Below are positions 24,039-32,991 of a stretch of DNA of 64,000 nucleotides, one piece after another. Each line of letters begins with the position of its first letter. The first letter of the stretch is position 1. Position numbers and translations under genes: made by a program. Below the pieces are notes generated by a model, which saw only the letters and a program-made list of their open reading frames with translations, searched no databases and was not told the DNA's origin. Source of the DNA: Kocuria flava (lineage in GTDB: Bacteria > Actinomycetota > Actinomycetes > Actinomycetales > Micrococcaceae); contig NZ_CP013254.1 in assembly GCF_001482365.1 (NCBI RefSeq), positions 2,728,001 to 2,792,000 of the forward strand, given 5' to 3'.

Positions 24039-27000
24039 TCAGCGCAGCTCGGCGAGGCGCTGGCCGACGACCGTGGTCACCCCGTCCCCGCGCATGGCGA
24101 CCCCGTAGAGGGCGTCGGCGATCTCCATCGTGCGCTTCTGGTGGGTGATGACGATCAGCTGCGAGGTCTCCTTCAGCTGCTGCAGCACGGTCAGCAGCCG
24201 CCCCAGGTTGCGGTCGTCGAGGGCGGCCTCGACCTCGTCCATGACGTAGAACGGGGAGGGCCGGGCCCGGAAGATCGCCACGAGCAGCGCGATCGCGGTC
24301 AGGGACCGCTCCCCGCCCGAGAGCAGGGACAGCCGCTTGACCTTCTTGCCGGCCGGCCGGGCCTCGACCTCGATGCCCGTGGTGAGCAGGTCGGTGGGGT
24401 CGGTCAGCCGCAGCCGGCCCTCCCCGCCGGGGAAGAGGGTGGCGAAGACCTGCTCGAACTGCGCCGCGGTGTCGGCGAAGGCCGCGCCGAAGACCTCCTC
24501 GACGTGCCGGTCGACGTCGCGGATGATGGCGCGCAGGTCCGCCCGGGAGCGCCGGAGGTCCTCGAGCTGCTCGGCCAGGAAGCGGTGGCGCTCCTCCAGG
24601 GCGGCGAACTCCTCGAGCGCGAGCGGGTTGACCCGCCCCAGCGCGGCCAGCTCCTTCTCGGCCCGGCGCAGCCGCCGCTCCTGCTCGGCGCGCACGTAGG
24701 CGGTGCCCGGCTCCTCCTCGAACAGGGTCTCCTGCCCGTCCGTCCCCGGCGCGCCGTCGTCGGCGCCGGGCGCGGCGGGGACCGGCAGGTGCGGGCCGTA
24801 GTGCTCCACGAGGGCGTCGGGGGTCAGGCCGAGCTCCTCGAGGGAGCGGGCCTCGAGGGCCTCGACGCGGGAGCGCTGCCGGGTGCGCGCGAGCTCGTCG
24901 CGGTGCACGGAGTCCGTGAGCTCGGCGACGCGGGCGGCGAGCCGGTCGTTCGCGGCGCGCAGGTCGGTCAGCTCGGCGTCCAGCCGGGCCCGCACCGCCT
25001 CGGCGCGCTCGCGGGCGGCCTCCGCGGCGGCCGCGGAGTCCGCGACCCGGGCGAGCAGGGCCTCGGCCGCCGCGTGCACCGCCTCGGCGGTGCGCGCCTG
25101 CGCGCGGCGCCGGCGGGCCCGCTGCTCGGCCTCCTCGCGGGCCCGGCGCTCGGCGGCGGCGGCCCGCTCCTGGGAGGCCGCGCGGGCGCCCAGGGCCCGG
25201 GCCTGCTCCTCGAGGGAGCGCAGGGCCAGGCGCGCCTCGGTCTCGGCGGCGCGGGCCGCGGACGCGCCCCGGTGGGCCTCCTCGCGCCGGGCGGCGGCCT
25301 CGAGCTGGGCGGCCTCGTCGTCGCCGGGGTCCTCGGCCTCGGCCGCGGCCAGCCGCCCGACCGCCTCCTCGAGCCGGCGCTGGTCCCCGGCGAGGCGCTC
25401 CCGGGCGGCGGCGAGCTCGTCGTCGGCGCGGCGGGTCTCGGCCTCGGCGGAGCCGAGCACGGCCCGCACCCGGTCGAGCTCGGCGGCGGCCCGGTCGGCG
25501 TCGCGCTCGGCCGCGCGCAGCGCCGCCGCGGCGGCCTCGGCCCGGGCGCGGGCGGCGGTGCGCGCGGCGGCGGCGGAGGTCTCGGCCTCCCGGGCGGCGT
25601 GCAGGCGCCCGGCCAGGGCGGCGCGCTCGGCCTCGGCGCGCTCGGCCGCGGCGCGGGTCTCGAGCGTGCCCGCGGCCTCGGCGGCTCCGCCCCGGGCGCT
25701 GACGGCGGTCAGCACGTCGCCGTCGCGGGTGACGGCCGTCAGCCGCGGGTCGGCGGCGACGACCTGGGCGGCGGTGGCGGGGTCCTCCGTGAGCACGGTG
25801 CGGGCCAGCGCCGCCCGCACCGCGGCGGCCGCGCGCCCGGCGTCGTCGTCCGGGTCCCCGGCCGCGCCGCCGGGGGCGCGCAGCACGTCCGCGGCGGCGA
25901 GCGCGCCGGGCAGCTCCGGCACCGCGGGGGCCTCGGGGCCGGCCCCTGCCGCGGCCACGAGCAGCTGCACCCGGCCGCGGCCGGCCTCGCGCAGGGTCGC
26001 GAGCACGCCGAGGGCCGCCCCGTGGGAGCGCACGGCGAGCGCGTCGGCGAGCGGGCCGAGCGCGGCGGTCACGGCACGCTCCCAGCCCGGGGCGACGCCC
26101 ACGAGGTCGGCCACGGCGCCCACGACGTCCTCGGGGTGGGCCGCGCGCACCGCCGCCGAGCCGTCGGGCTGGCGCAGCGCGGCGCGCAGCGTCTCGGCCC
26201 GCGCCGCCTGGGCGTCGTGGGCGCGCAGCAGCTCCTGCACCGCGGCCCCGGCCTCCCGGGCCGCGGTGCGGGCGGCGTCGTGGGCGGCCGCGGCCTCGTC
26301 GTGGGCGGCGCGGGCGGTCGCGGCGGCCTCGGCGGCGCGACCGGCGGCCAGGCGCAGGCGGTCGGCCTCCGCCCCGGCGCCCTCCCGGCGGGCCCCGGCC
26401 CCGGCGTGGGCCTCGTGCAGCCGGGCCAGGGCCTGCTCGGCGGCCTCGACGCGGGAGCGGGCGGCGGCCACGGCCCCGGTGAGCCGGGCCGCGCCCTCGC
26501 GCCGGTCCGCGGCGGCGCGCAGCAGCCCGGTGACCACCGCATCCTGGTCCCGGGCGGCGGCCTCGGCGGCCTCGCGGTCCTCGATCGCGGCGGCCAGGGC
26601 GTCCGTGGCGTCCTCGACCTGCTCGAGCAGCCGGGCCTGCTCCTCGCGGGTGCGGGCGGCCTGGGCGGCCAGCCGGCCGGGGTCGCGGCCGGGCTCGGCG
26701 GGGGCCTCGGCGGCGCCCAGGAGGCGGCGGCGCTCGGCGGCCAGGCGCGCCAGCGAGCGGCAGCGCTCCTGCACGGCGGTGAGCCGGTACCACGTGTCCC
26801 GGGCGGCGTTGAGGGCCGGGGTCGCCCGGGCGGCGCGCGCCTCGACCTCGGCCTGCCGGGCGCGCCCGGCGTCGAGGGCCCGCTGCGCCTCGTCCTTCTC
26901 GGCGCGCAGGCGCCGCTCGAGCTCCTCGTCGGCGGCCAGGCCGGTGCGGGCCTGCACGAGGTCGTCGGCCAGCAGCCGGGCGCGGGCGTCGCGGGCGTCG

Positions 27001-27659
27001 TGCTGGATGCGCTGGGCGCGGCGGGCGGTGCGGGCCTGCCGGCCCAGGGGCGCGAGCTGGCGGCGCAGCTCGGCCGTGAGGTCCTCGAGCCGGTCGAGGT
27101 TGGCCTGCATCGCCTCGAGCTTGCGCAGGGTGCGCTCCTTGCGGCGGCGGTGCTTGAGCACCCCCGCGGCCTCCTCCACGAACCCGCGCCGCTCCTCGGG
27201 GCTGGCGTGCAGGATCCGGTCGAGCCGGCCCTGGCCGACGACGACGTGCATCTCCCGGCCGAGCCCGGAGTCGGAGAGCAGCTCCTGGATGTCCAGCAGC
27301 CGGCAGGGCCGGTTGTTGATCGCGTACTCGGAGCCGCCGGTGCGGAAGAGGGTCCGGGAGATCGTCACCTCGGCGTAGTCGATCGGCAGGGCGCCGTCGG
27401 CGTTGTCGATCGTCAGGGACACGTGGGCCCGGCCCAGCGGGGCCCGGCCGGCGGTGCCGGCGAAGATCACGTCCTCCATCTTCCCGCCGCGCAGCGACTT
27501 GGCGCCCTGCTCGCCCATCACCCAGGCGAGGGCGTCCACGACGTTGGACTTCCCGGAGCCGTTGGGGCCCACCACGGCGGTGACCCCGGGCTCGAACTCG
27601 AAGGTCGTGGCCGAGGCGAAGGACTTGAACCCGCGCACGGTCAGCGTCTTCAGGTGCAC
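24039..27659 (-). CDS. smc: Chromosome segregation protein SMC
   Basis: SMC dimers extrude DNA loops and organise the chromosome with ScpAB. The 1206-aa product has the N-terminal ATPase half with Walker A GPNGSGKSN (31-39), long Ala/Glu/Arg-rich coiled coils (about 165-490 and 670-1010), a hinge in between (about 510-650) and the C-terminal half with signature LSLLSGGERSLTAIAL and Walker B FYVMDEVEAALDD. An acidic insert lies near 960-990. The GTG at 27659 has GGAG 8 nt upstream. The very GC-rich coiled-coil coding sequence creates long false frames on the other strand. Confidence 0.96.
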   Translation of the reverse strand: MHLKTLTVRGFKSFASATTFEFEPGVTAVVGPNGSGKSNVVDALAWVMGEQGAKSLRGGKMEDVIFAGTAGRAPLGRAHVSLTIDNADGALPIDYAEVTISRTLFRTGGSEYAINNRPCRLLDIQELLSDSGLGREMHVVVGQGRLDRILHASPEERRGFVEEAAGVLKHRRRKERTLRKLEAMQANLDRLEDLTAELRRQLAPLGRQARTARRAQRIQHDARDARARLLADDLVQARTGLAADEELERRLRAEKDEAQRALDAGRARQAEVEARAARATPALNAARDTWYRLTAVQERCRSLARLAAERRRLLGAAEAPAEPGRDPGRLAAQAARTREEQARLLEQVEDATDALAAAIEDREAAEAAARDQDAVVTGLLRAAADRREGAARLTGAVAAARSRVEAAEQALARLHEAHAGAGARREGAGAEADRLRLAAGRAAEAAATARAAHDEAAAAHDAARTAAREAGAAVQELLRAHDAQAARAETLRAALRQPDGSAAVRAAHPEDVVGAVADLVGVAPGWERAVTAALGPLADALAVRSHGAALGVLATLREAGRGRVQLLVAAAGAGPEAPAVPELPGALAAADVLRAPGGAAGDPDDDAGRAAAAVRAALARTVLTEDPATAAQVVAADPRLTAVTRDGDVLTAVSARGGAAEAAGTLETRAAAERAEAERAALAGRLHAAREAETSAAAARTAARARAEAAAAALRAAERDADRAAAELDRVRAVLGSAEAETRRADDELAAARERLAGDQRRLEEAVGRLAAAEAEDPGDDEAAQLEAAARREEAHRGASAARAAETEARLALRSLEEQARALGARAASQERAAAAERRAREEAEQRARRRRAQARTAEAVHAAAEALLARVADSAAAAEAARERAEAVRARLDAELTDLRAANDRLAARVAELTDSVHRDELARTRQRSRVEALEARSLEELGLTPDALVEHYGPHLPVPAAPGADDGAPGTDGQETLFEEEPGTAYVRAEQERRLRRAEKELAALGRVNPLALEEFAALEERHRFLAEQLEDLRRSRADLRAIIRDVDRHVEEVFGAAFADTAAQFEQVFATLFPGGEGRLRLTDPTDLLTTGIEVEARPAGKKVKRLSLLSGGERSLTAIALLVAIFRARPSPFYVMDEVEAALDDRNLGRLLTVLQQLKETSQLIVITHQKRTMEIADALYGVAMRGDGVTTVVGQRLAELR

Positions 27660-27700
27660 GGGGGCGGCTCCAGGGGCGGGGGCGGTCTCGGACCCGCACG

Positions 27701-27706
27701 AGTCTA
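27701..27706 (-). promoter_or_regulatory. -10 box TAGACT for smc
   Basis: TAGACT on the minus strand about 41 nt before the smc GTG, so this transcript has a short leader with GGAG. It lies back to back with the oleA promoter. Confidence 0.45.
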
Positions 27707-27813
27707 GCCGCGCCCCGGGACGGCCCGCGCGGGGACGGGAGCCACCCCGGCGTGAGACGATCAGCCTGCAGAGAAACCGGCCGGTGCGCGCCGGGCCCCC
27801 GGGAGCGCGCCAC

Positions 27814-27819
27814 TAGACT
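27814..27819 (+). promoter_or_regulatory. -10 box TAGACT for the ole operon
   Basis: TAGACT on the plus strand, about 87 nt before the oleA start, gives a leader of about 80 nt with AAGGAAAG near the start codon. No clear -35 box is visible. Confidence 0.45.
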
Positions 27820-27906
27820 GGCGCCGACCAGCCCCGCACCGTCAGCCCGCCCGGTCCCGCACCGGACCGTTGCGCGGCGACGGGCCCCGAAGGAAAGCCA
27901 GAGACC

Positions 27907-28932
27907 TTGACCGGTAATTCCACGATGCGCCACCGCAACGCCGCCCTCCTCGCCATCACGAAGGTCGAGGCGGACGAGGTCGTGCCCTCCTCGCAGGCCG
28001 ACGAGGTCCTGGCCGGCACCTTCGAGCGGCTGAGGATGCCCAAGGGGCTGCTCGAGCGGCTCGCGGGCGTGAAGGAGCGGCGCGAGTGGGCGCCGGGCCG
28101 CCACTTCACCGACGGCGCCGTGGAGGCGGGCCAGGCCGCGCTCGAGCAGGCCGGGGTGCGCCCGGAGCAGGTGGGGCTGCTGATCAACGCCTCCGTGACC
28201 CGCGACGGCTACGAGCCGGCGGTCTCCGTCTCGGTCCACCACCGCCTGGGGCTGCCCTCCTCCGCGCTGAACTTCGACGTCACCAACGCCTGCCTCGGCT
28301 TCGTCAACGGGCTCACCATCGCCGCCACGATGATCGACGCGGGCGCGATCGACTACGCCGTCGTCGTCGCCGGCGAGGACCCCCGGCCCTGGCACCGCGA
28401 GACCTACGAGCGGCTGCAGGCCCCCGGCGTGACCCGGGCCGACGTCGTGCGGGAGTTCGCGACCCTGACCCTCGGCTGCGGCGCGGCCGCGGCCGTGGTG
28501 GGACCCGCCGACCGCCACCCGGAGGGCCACCGCGTGGCCGGGTCGGTGACCCGCTCCGCGACCGAGCACCACGGCCTGTGCATCGGCGGCTTCGACGGGA
28601 TGTTCACCGACGCCACCGGGCTGCTCAAGCACGGCGTGGGCCTGCTCGAGCAGGCCTGGAACGACGCCCACGCGGACGGCTGGGACTGGCAGGAGATGGA
28701 CCGCTACATCGGCCACCAGGTCTCCATGTCCCACACCAACAAGCTGTTCGCCGACGTCGGGATCGACCCCGACCGCTTCCCGGTGACCTTCCCCTTCTGG
28801 GGCAACGTCGCCGCGGCCGCGCTGCCCATGACCCTCGCCCTCGAGGCCGAGTCCCTGGGCGCAGGGGACCGCGTGCTCCTGCTGGGCGTGGGCTCCGGGC
28901 TGAACGCGACGTACATGGAGATCGACTGGTGA
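27907..28932 (+). CDS. oleA: OleA, acyl-CoA condensing enzyme of olefin biosynthesis
   Basis: OleA performs a non-decarboxylative Claisen condensation of two long-chain acyl-CoAs to a 2-alkyl-3-ketoacid, the first step of long-chain olefin synthesis. The 341-aa thiolase-fold protein has the active-site Cys in FDVTNACLGFVNG, the His in YIGHQVSMSHTNK and the Asn in FPFWGNVAAAA. The start is TTG 27907, with AAGGAAAG about 10 nt upstream; ATG 27925 is an alternative. It heads the operon oleA-oleBC-oleD, 61 nt from oleBC, and has its own promoter opposite smc. Confidence 0.95.
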   Translation: MTGNSTMRHRNAALLAITKVEADEVVPSSQADEVLAGTFERLRMPKGLLERLAGVKERREWAPGRHFTDGAVEAGQAALEQAGVRPEQVGLLINASVTRDGYEPAVSVSVHHRLGLPSSALNFDVTNACLGFVNGLTIAATMIDAGAIDYAVVVAGEDPRPWHRETYERLQAPGVTRADVVREFATLTLGCGAAAAVVGPADRHPEGHRVAGSVTRSATEHHGLCIGGFDGMFTDATGLLKHGVGLLEQAWNDAHADGWDWQEMDRYIGHQVSMSHTNKLFADVGIDPDRFPVTFPFWGNVAAAALPMTLALEAESLGAGDRVLLLGVGSGLNATYMEIDW

Positions 28933-28993
28933 GCCGCTGACCACCCGCACCGACCCGCCCCCGCCGCCCCGACCCGTGAGGAGCATCCCGCCC

Positions 28994-31780
28994 ATGGCAC
29001 GCACCCGACCGTCCACGCCCCCGCGCCGCGCCGGAGCCGGCCGAGGTCCGGAGGGGGCGCGGCTGCCCGGAACGGAGGTGCCGCTGCCGGGGGTGGACCC
29101 CGCCTGGTCGCGCACCCTCACCGTGGCCTCCACGGCCCCCGTGGAGCCCGTGCCGGGCCGGCGGCGCCGCTGGCACGTGCTGGACAACGCCGCCTCCCTG
29201 GAGGCGGCCGGGCTCACCCCGCGCGGGACGGTCCTGGCGGTGCACGGCAACCCGACCTGGTCCTACCTGTGGCGCACCGTGCTGGCCGCCGCCACCGACC
29301 CGGCCAACCCCTGGCGCGTGGTGGCCGTGGACCAGCTCGACATGGGCTTCTCCGAGCGCACGGGCCTGACCCGGCGCCTCGACGACCGGGTGCGCGACCT
29401 CGCCGACCTCACCGCCGCCCTCGGCCTCGACGACGGCCCCGGGCCGGTGGTGACCCTCGCCCACGACTGGGGCGGACTGATCTCCTCCGGCTGGGCCCTC
29501 GAGCACCCCGGGGTGCACGCCGGGACGATCCTCACGAACACCGCCGTCCACCACGACGGCGCCGAGCGGATCCCGGCCGCGCTGCGCCTGGCCCTGGCCC
29601 CGGCCGCCCACGGGCTGCTCACCGACCGCACCTCCGCGTTCCTGGACGTCACCCTGCGCCTGGCCGACCCGCCGCTGCCCCCGGAGGTGCGGGCCGCCTA
29701 CCGGGCGCCCTACGCGACCCGCGGGCGGCGCCGGGCGATCCGCGACTTCGTGGCCGACATCCCCGTGCCCGCGGGCCACCCCTCGCACGAGCCCTTCGAG
29801 CGGATCGCGGCTGGCGTGGCCCGGCTGCAGGGCCCCGCCCTGCTGCTGTGGGGCACCGGGGACCCGGTCTTCCAGGAGCGCTACCTCGCCGACCTGATGC
29901 GCCGGCTCCCGCACGCGGACGTCCACCGCTTCGAGGGCGGCAACCACCTGGTCGCCGAGTCCCGGGACATCGCGACCCCCGTGCTGGCCTGGCTCGCCGA
30001 CCGTTTCGGCCCCGGACCGACCCGCCGTCAGCGCCACCTGCAGGCGCGCGCACGCGCGGCGGAGCCCTTCGTGCCGTTCCACGCCGGGCTCGAGGAGCGC
30101 CGCGCCGACCCCGGCCTCGCCGTCGTCGACATGGCCCCCGCCGGGGACGGGCCCGCGGACGGGGCACCCCCGGTGCGCGCGTCGCTGAGCTGGGCCGGGC
30201 TGGCCGAGCGCGTGGAGCGCCTCGCGGCCGGGCTCACGGCCGCCGGCGTGCGCCCCGGCGACCGCGTCAACCTCATGGTCCCGCCCGGCTCGGAGCTGAC
30301 CGCGCTGCTCTACGCGTGCCTGCGGATCGGCGCCGTGATCGTCGTGGCCGACACCGGCCTCGGGCCCAAGGGCCTCACCCGCGCGCTGCGCGGGGCGCGC
30401 CCCGCCTGGCTGGTCGGGATCCGCCGGGCGCTCGTGGCCGGCCGCGCGCTGGGCTGGCCCGGCACCCGGATCGCCGTCGAGGACCTCGACCCCGTCTCCC
30501 GGCGGGCCCTGGGCGCGGTGGCCGACGTGCCCGGCCTGCTGCGCACGGCCCCGGACCCGGAGCTGCCCGTCCCGGACCCCGACGACGACGCGGCGGTGCT
30601 GTTCACCTCCGGCTCCACCGGCCCGGCCAAGGGCGTGGTCTACACGCACCGCCAGCTCGCGGCCATGCGCGACGCGGTGGCGGCGACGTGCGGGCTCGTG
30701 CCCGGCACGGGGCTCGTGGCCGGCTTCGCCCCGTTCGCGCTGCTCGGCCCCGCCCTGGGCGTCACCTCGGTCACCCCCGACATGGACGTCACCGCCCCGC
30801 GGACCCTCACCGCCCGGGCCCTGGCCGACGCGGCGGCGGCCATCCGCGCCACCGCGGTGTTCCTCTCCCCCGCCGCGATCGACAACCTCCTGGCCACCCA
30901 GGACGGGCTGGGCCCGGCCGGGCGCGCGGCGCTCGGGGACGTGCGGATGCTGCTCTCCGCCGGCGCCCCCCTGCCCGAGCCGCTGCTGGAGCGCACGCAG
31001 GCGCTGCTGCCCGCGGCCGAGCTGCACACCCCCTACGGCATGACGGAGGGGCTGCCCCTGACCGACGTCACCCTCGAGGGCATCCGCCGGGCCCGCGCCG
31101 ACGCCCGGCCCGCGGACCTCGCCGACGAGCTCACCGGCGCCCCGGCCGTGGCCGGGGCGGGCAACGGGGTGTGCGTGGGCACCCCCGTCCCCGGGACCGA
31201 GCTCGCGGTCACCCCCCTGGGCCCCGACGGCGTCCCCGGGACGGAGCCGACCCGGGAGGCCGGGACCACGGGGGAGATCCTCGCCCGGGCCCCGCACGTG
31301 AAGGACCGCTACGACCGGCTGTGGGCCACCGAGCACGAGGCGACCGCGCTGCCCGGCTGGCACCGCACGGGCGACGTCGGCCACCTCGACGCCGCCGGGC
31401 GGCTGTGGGTCGAGGGCCGGCTGGCGCACGTGGTCGTCACCGCCGAGGGCGTGCGCACCCCGGTGGCCGCCGAGCACGCGGCCCAGGACGTCCCGGGCAC
31501 CGGCCGGGTCGCGGTCGTGGGCGTGGGCCCGCGCGGCCGGCAGGTGCCCGTGGCCGTGGCCGAGACGGTCCCGCCGGCGCGGCGCCCCGGTCCCGCGGAC
31601 CCGGAGCTCGCCGGCGCCGTCCGGGCCGCCGTGCGCGGGGCCACGGGCCTGGACCTCGCGGCGGTGCTCGTGCTCCCCGAGCACCCGACCGACGTGCGGC
31701 ACAACTCCAAGATCGACCGAGCCCTGCTGGCCGGGTGGGCCGAGGCCGCCCTCGCCGGAGGAAGGATCAGCACCCCGTGA
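28994..31780 (+). CDS. oleBC: OleBC fusion: beta-lactone decarboxylase and beta-lactone synthetase
   Basis: One protein with two steps. Residues about 50-345 are the OleB alpha/beta hydrolase of the haloalkane dehalogenase type, with HGNPTWSYLW, nucleophile Asp in LAHDWGGLISS, acid region LLWGTGDPVF and His in GGNHLVAE. It decarboxylates a cis-beta-lactone to the alkene. Residues about 370-925 are the OleC AMP-forming ligase with LFTSGSTGPAKGVVYTH, PYGMTEGLPL and GWHRTGDVGH, which makes the beta-lactone. The 928-aa length fits known actinobacterial OleBC fusions. ATG 28994 is preferred for GAGGAG about 10 nt upstream. The stop overlaps oleD as GTGA. Confidence 0.95.
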   Translation: MARTRPSTPPRRAGAGRGPEGARLPGTEVPLPGVDPAWSRTLTVASTAPVEPVPGRRRRWHVLDNAASLEAAGLTPRGTVLAVHGNPTWSYLWRTVLAAATDPANPWRVVAVDQLDMGFSERTGLTRRLDDRVRDLADLTAALGLDDGPGPVVTLAHDWGGLISSGWALEHPGVHAGTILTNTAVHHDGAERIPAALRLALAPAAHGLLTDRTSAFLDVTLRLADPPLPPEVRAAYRAPYATRGRRRAIRDFVADIPVPAGHPSHEPFERIAAGVARLQGPALLLWGTGDPVFQERYLADLMRRLPHADVHRFEGGNHLVAESRDIATPVLAWLADRFGPGPTRRQRHLQARARAAEPFVPFHAGLEERRADPGLAVVDMAPAGDGPADGAPPVRASLSWAGLAERVERLAAGLTAAGVRPGDRVNLMVPPGSELTALLYACLRIGAVIVVADTGLGPKGLTRALRGARPAWLVGIRRALVAGRALGWPGTRIAVEDLDPVSRRALGAVADVPGLLRTAPDPELPVPDPDDDAAVLFTSGSTGPAKGVVYTHRQLAAMRDAVAATCGLVPGTGLVAGFAPFALLGPALGVTSVTPDMDVTAPRTLTARALADAAAAIRATAVFLSPAAIDNLLATQDGLGPAGRAALGDVRMLLSAGAPLPEPLLERTQALLPAAELHTPYGMTEGLPLTDVTLEGIRRARADARPADLADELTGAPAVAGAGNGVCVGTPVPGTELAVTPLGPDGVPGTEPTREAGTTGEILARAPHVKDRYDRLWATEHEATALPGWHRTGDVGHLDAAGRLWVEGRLAHVVVTAEGVRTPVAAEHAAQDVPGTGRVAVVGVGPRGRQVPVAVAETVPPARRPGPADPELAGAVRAAVRGATGLDLAAVLVLPEHPTDVRHNSKIDRALLAGWAEAALAGGRISTP

Positions 31781-32940
31781 GCGCGAAGCACCGCAGCACC
31801 GAGGCCCTCGTCCCCGACCCCGCGGCGGCGGAGGCCGCCGCCGCCCCGCCCCCCGCGGGTAGCCACGACGCCGAGCAGGGCCCGCCGGAGCTGAGCGGGC
31901 AGGGCCGCCGGGTCCTGGTCACCGGCGCCTCGGGCATGCTCGGCGAGCACGTCGCCCGCCGGCTGGTCGCCCGGGGGTGGACGGTCCGGCTCCTCCAGCG
32001 CGGGCACGCCGCGCTGGCCGACCAGCGCAACGTCGAGGAGGTGCGGGGCTCCGTCACGGACCCCGACGCCGTGGCCCGGGCGATGGAGGACGTCGACGAC
32101 GTCGTCCACCTCGCCGCCAAGGTCTCCTTCGCCGGGGACTGGGACGAGTTCGTGCTCACCAACGTCACCGGGACCCGCACCGTGCTGGAGACCGCCCGGC
32201 GCGCGGGCGCCCGCAACGTGGTGTTCGTCTCCTCGCCCTCCGTGGCCCACACCGGGACCTCCCTCGTGGGCGAGCCCGCCCGCCCCGCCGACCCCGTGCG
32301 GGCCCGCGGCCACTACGCCCGCTCCAAGGCGGCCGCCGAGCTGCTGGCCCTCGACGCCGACGACGAGCAGCTGCGCGTGACCGCCGTGCGCCCGCACATC
32401 GTGTGGGGCCCCGGCGACACCCAGCTCGTGGAGCGCGTCGTCGACCGGGCCGCGGCGGGGCGGCTGCCGCTGCTCGACGCCGGGGCCGCGCTGATCGACA
32501 CGACCTACGTCGACAACGCCGCCGAGGCGGTCGTGCGGGCCCTCGAGCGCATCGAGCAGGCCCACGGGCAGGCGTTCGTGGTCTCCAACGGCCAGCCGCG
32601 GCCCGTGGGCGAGCTGATCGCCGGGTTCTGCCGCGCCGCCGGCGTGGAGCCGCCCCGGCGCCGCGTGCCGGGCTGGGCCGCCCGCCTCGCCGGACGGGTG
32701 ATCGAGCGGGCCTGGGCCGTGCGCCCGGGCCGGGACGAGCCGCCCATGACGGAGTTCCTGGCCGAGCAGCTGTCCACGGCGCACTGGTTCGACCAGCGGC
32801 GCACCCGCGAGGTCCTGGGCTGGCACCCGGAGGTCACGGTCGAGGAGGGCATGGCGCGCCTGGCCGAGCACTACCGGCGGCATCCGCGCGGCGGCGCCGC
32901 CCTGCCCGCCACGGGCTCCACCCCCGCCGAGCCCGCCTGA
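31777..32940 (+). CDS. oleD: OleD, NADPH-dependent 2-alkyl-3-ketoacid reductase
   Basis: OleD reduces the OleA product to the beta-hydroxy acid before lactone closure. The 387-aa extended short-chain dehydrogenase has the Rossmann motif VTGASGMLGEHVA (about 47-59), VHLAAKVSF, FVSSPSVAH and catalytic YxxxK in HYARSKAAAE. An N-terminal stretch of about 40 residues is Ala/Pro-rich and probably disordered. The GTG at 31777 overlaps oleBC by 4 nt and is preceded by GGAGGAAGGAT. A strong hairpin follows the stop. Together with OleA and OleBC the full pathway is present. Confidence 0.94.
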   Translation: MSAKHRSTEALVPDPAAAEAAAAPPPAGSHDAEQGPPELSGQGRRVLVTGASGMLGEHVARRLVARGWTVRLLQRGHAALADQRNVEEVRGSVTDPDAVARAMEDVDDVVHLAAKVSFAGDWDEFVLTNVTGTRTVLETARRAGARNVVFVSSPSVAHTGTSLVGEPARPADPVRARGHYARSKAAAELLALDADDEQLRVTAVRPHIVWGPGDTQLVERVVDRAAAGRLPLLDAGAALIDTTYVDNAAEAVVRALERIEQAHGQAFVVSNGQPRPVGELIAGFCRAAGVEPPRRRVPGWAARLAGRVIERAWAVRPGRDEPPMTEFLAEQLSTAHWFDQRRTREVLGWHPEVTVEEGMARLAEHYRRHPRGGAALPATGSTPAEPA

Positions 32941-32948
32941 GCACGACG

Positions 32949-32978
32949 GGCCCGCGGTCCCCGGAGGGACCGCGGGCC
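32949..32978. terminator. Bidirectional terminator between oleD and mutM
   Basis: GGCCCGCGGTCC (32949-32960), 6-nt loop, then the exact complement (32967-32978). It starts 9 nt past the oleD stop and 14 nt past the mutM stop on the opposite strand, so it can serve both convergent genes. Confidence 0.75.
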
Positions 32979-32991
32979 GTGGCGGCCGGGC

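Noticed and set aside
24141..27707. Plus-strand open frame of about 1190 codons opposite smc
   Set aside because: It is the mirror of the Ala/Glu/Arg coiled-coil coding sequence in very GC-rich DNA. It has no domain and low-complexity Gly/Leu composition; smc on the minus strand is certain.
28976..28993. GTG 28976 as the oleBC start
   Set aside because: The GAGGAG ribosome site lies at or after this codon, so the ATG at 28994 is the better start.
29269..32940. Single plus-strand frame joining the oleBC region and OleD
   Set aside because: Only its OleD part is real. The upstream part is an Arg/Pro shadow of the OleBC frame; the GTGA overlap at 31777 separates the two genes.
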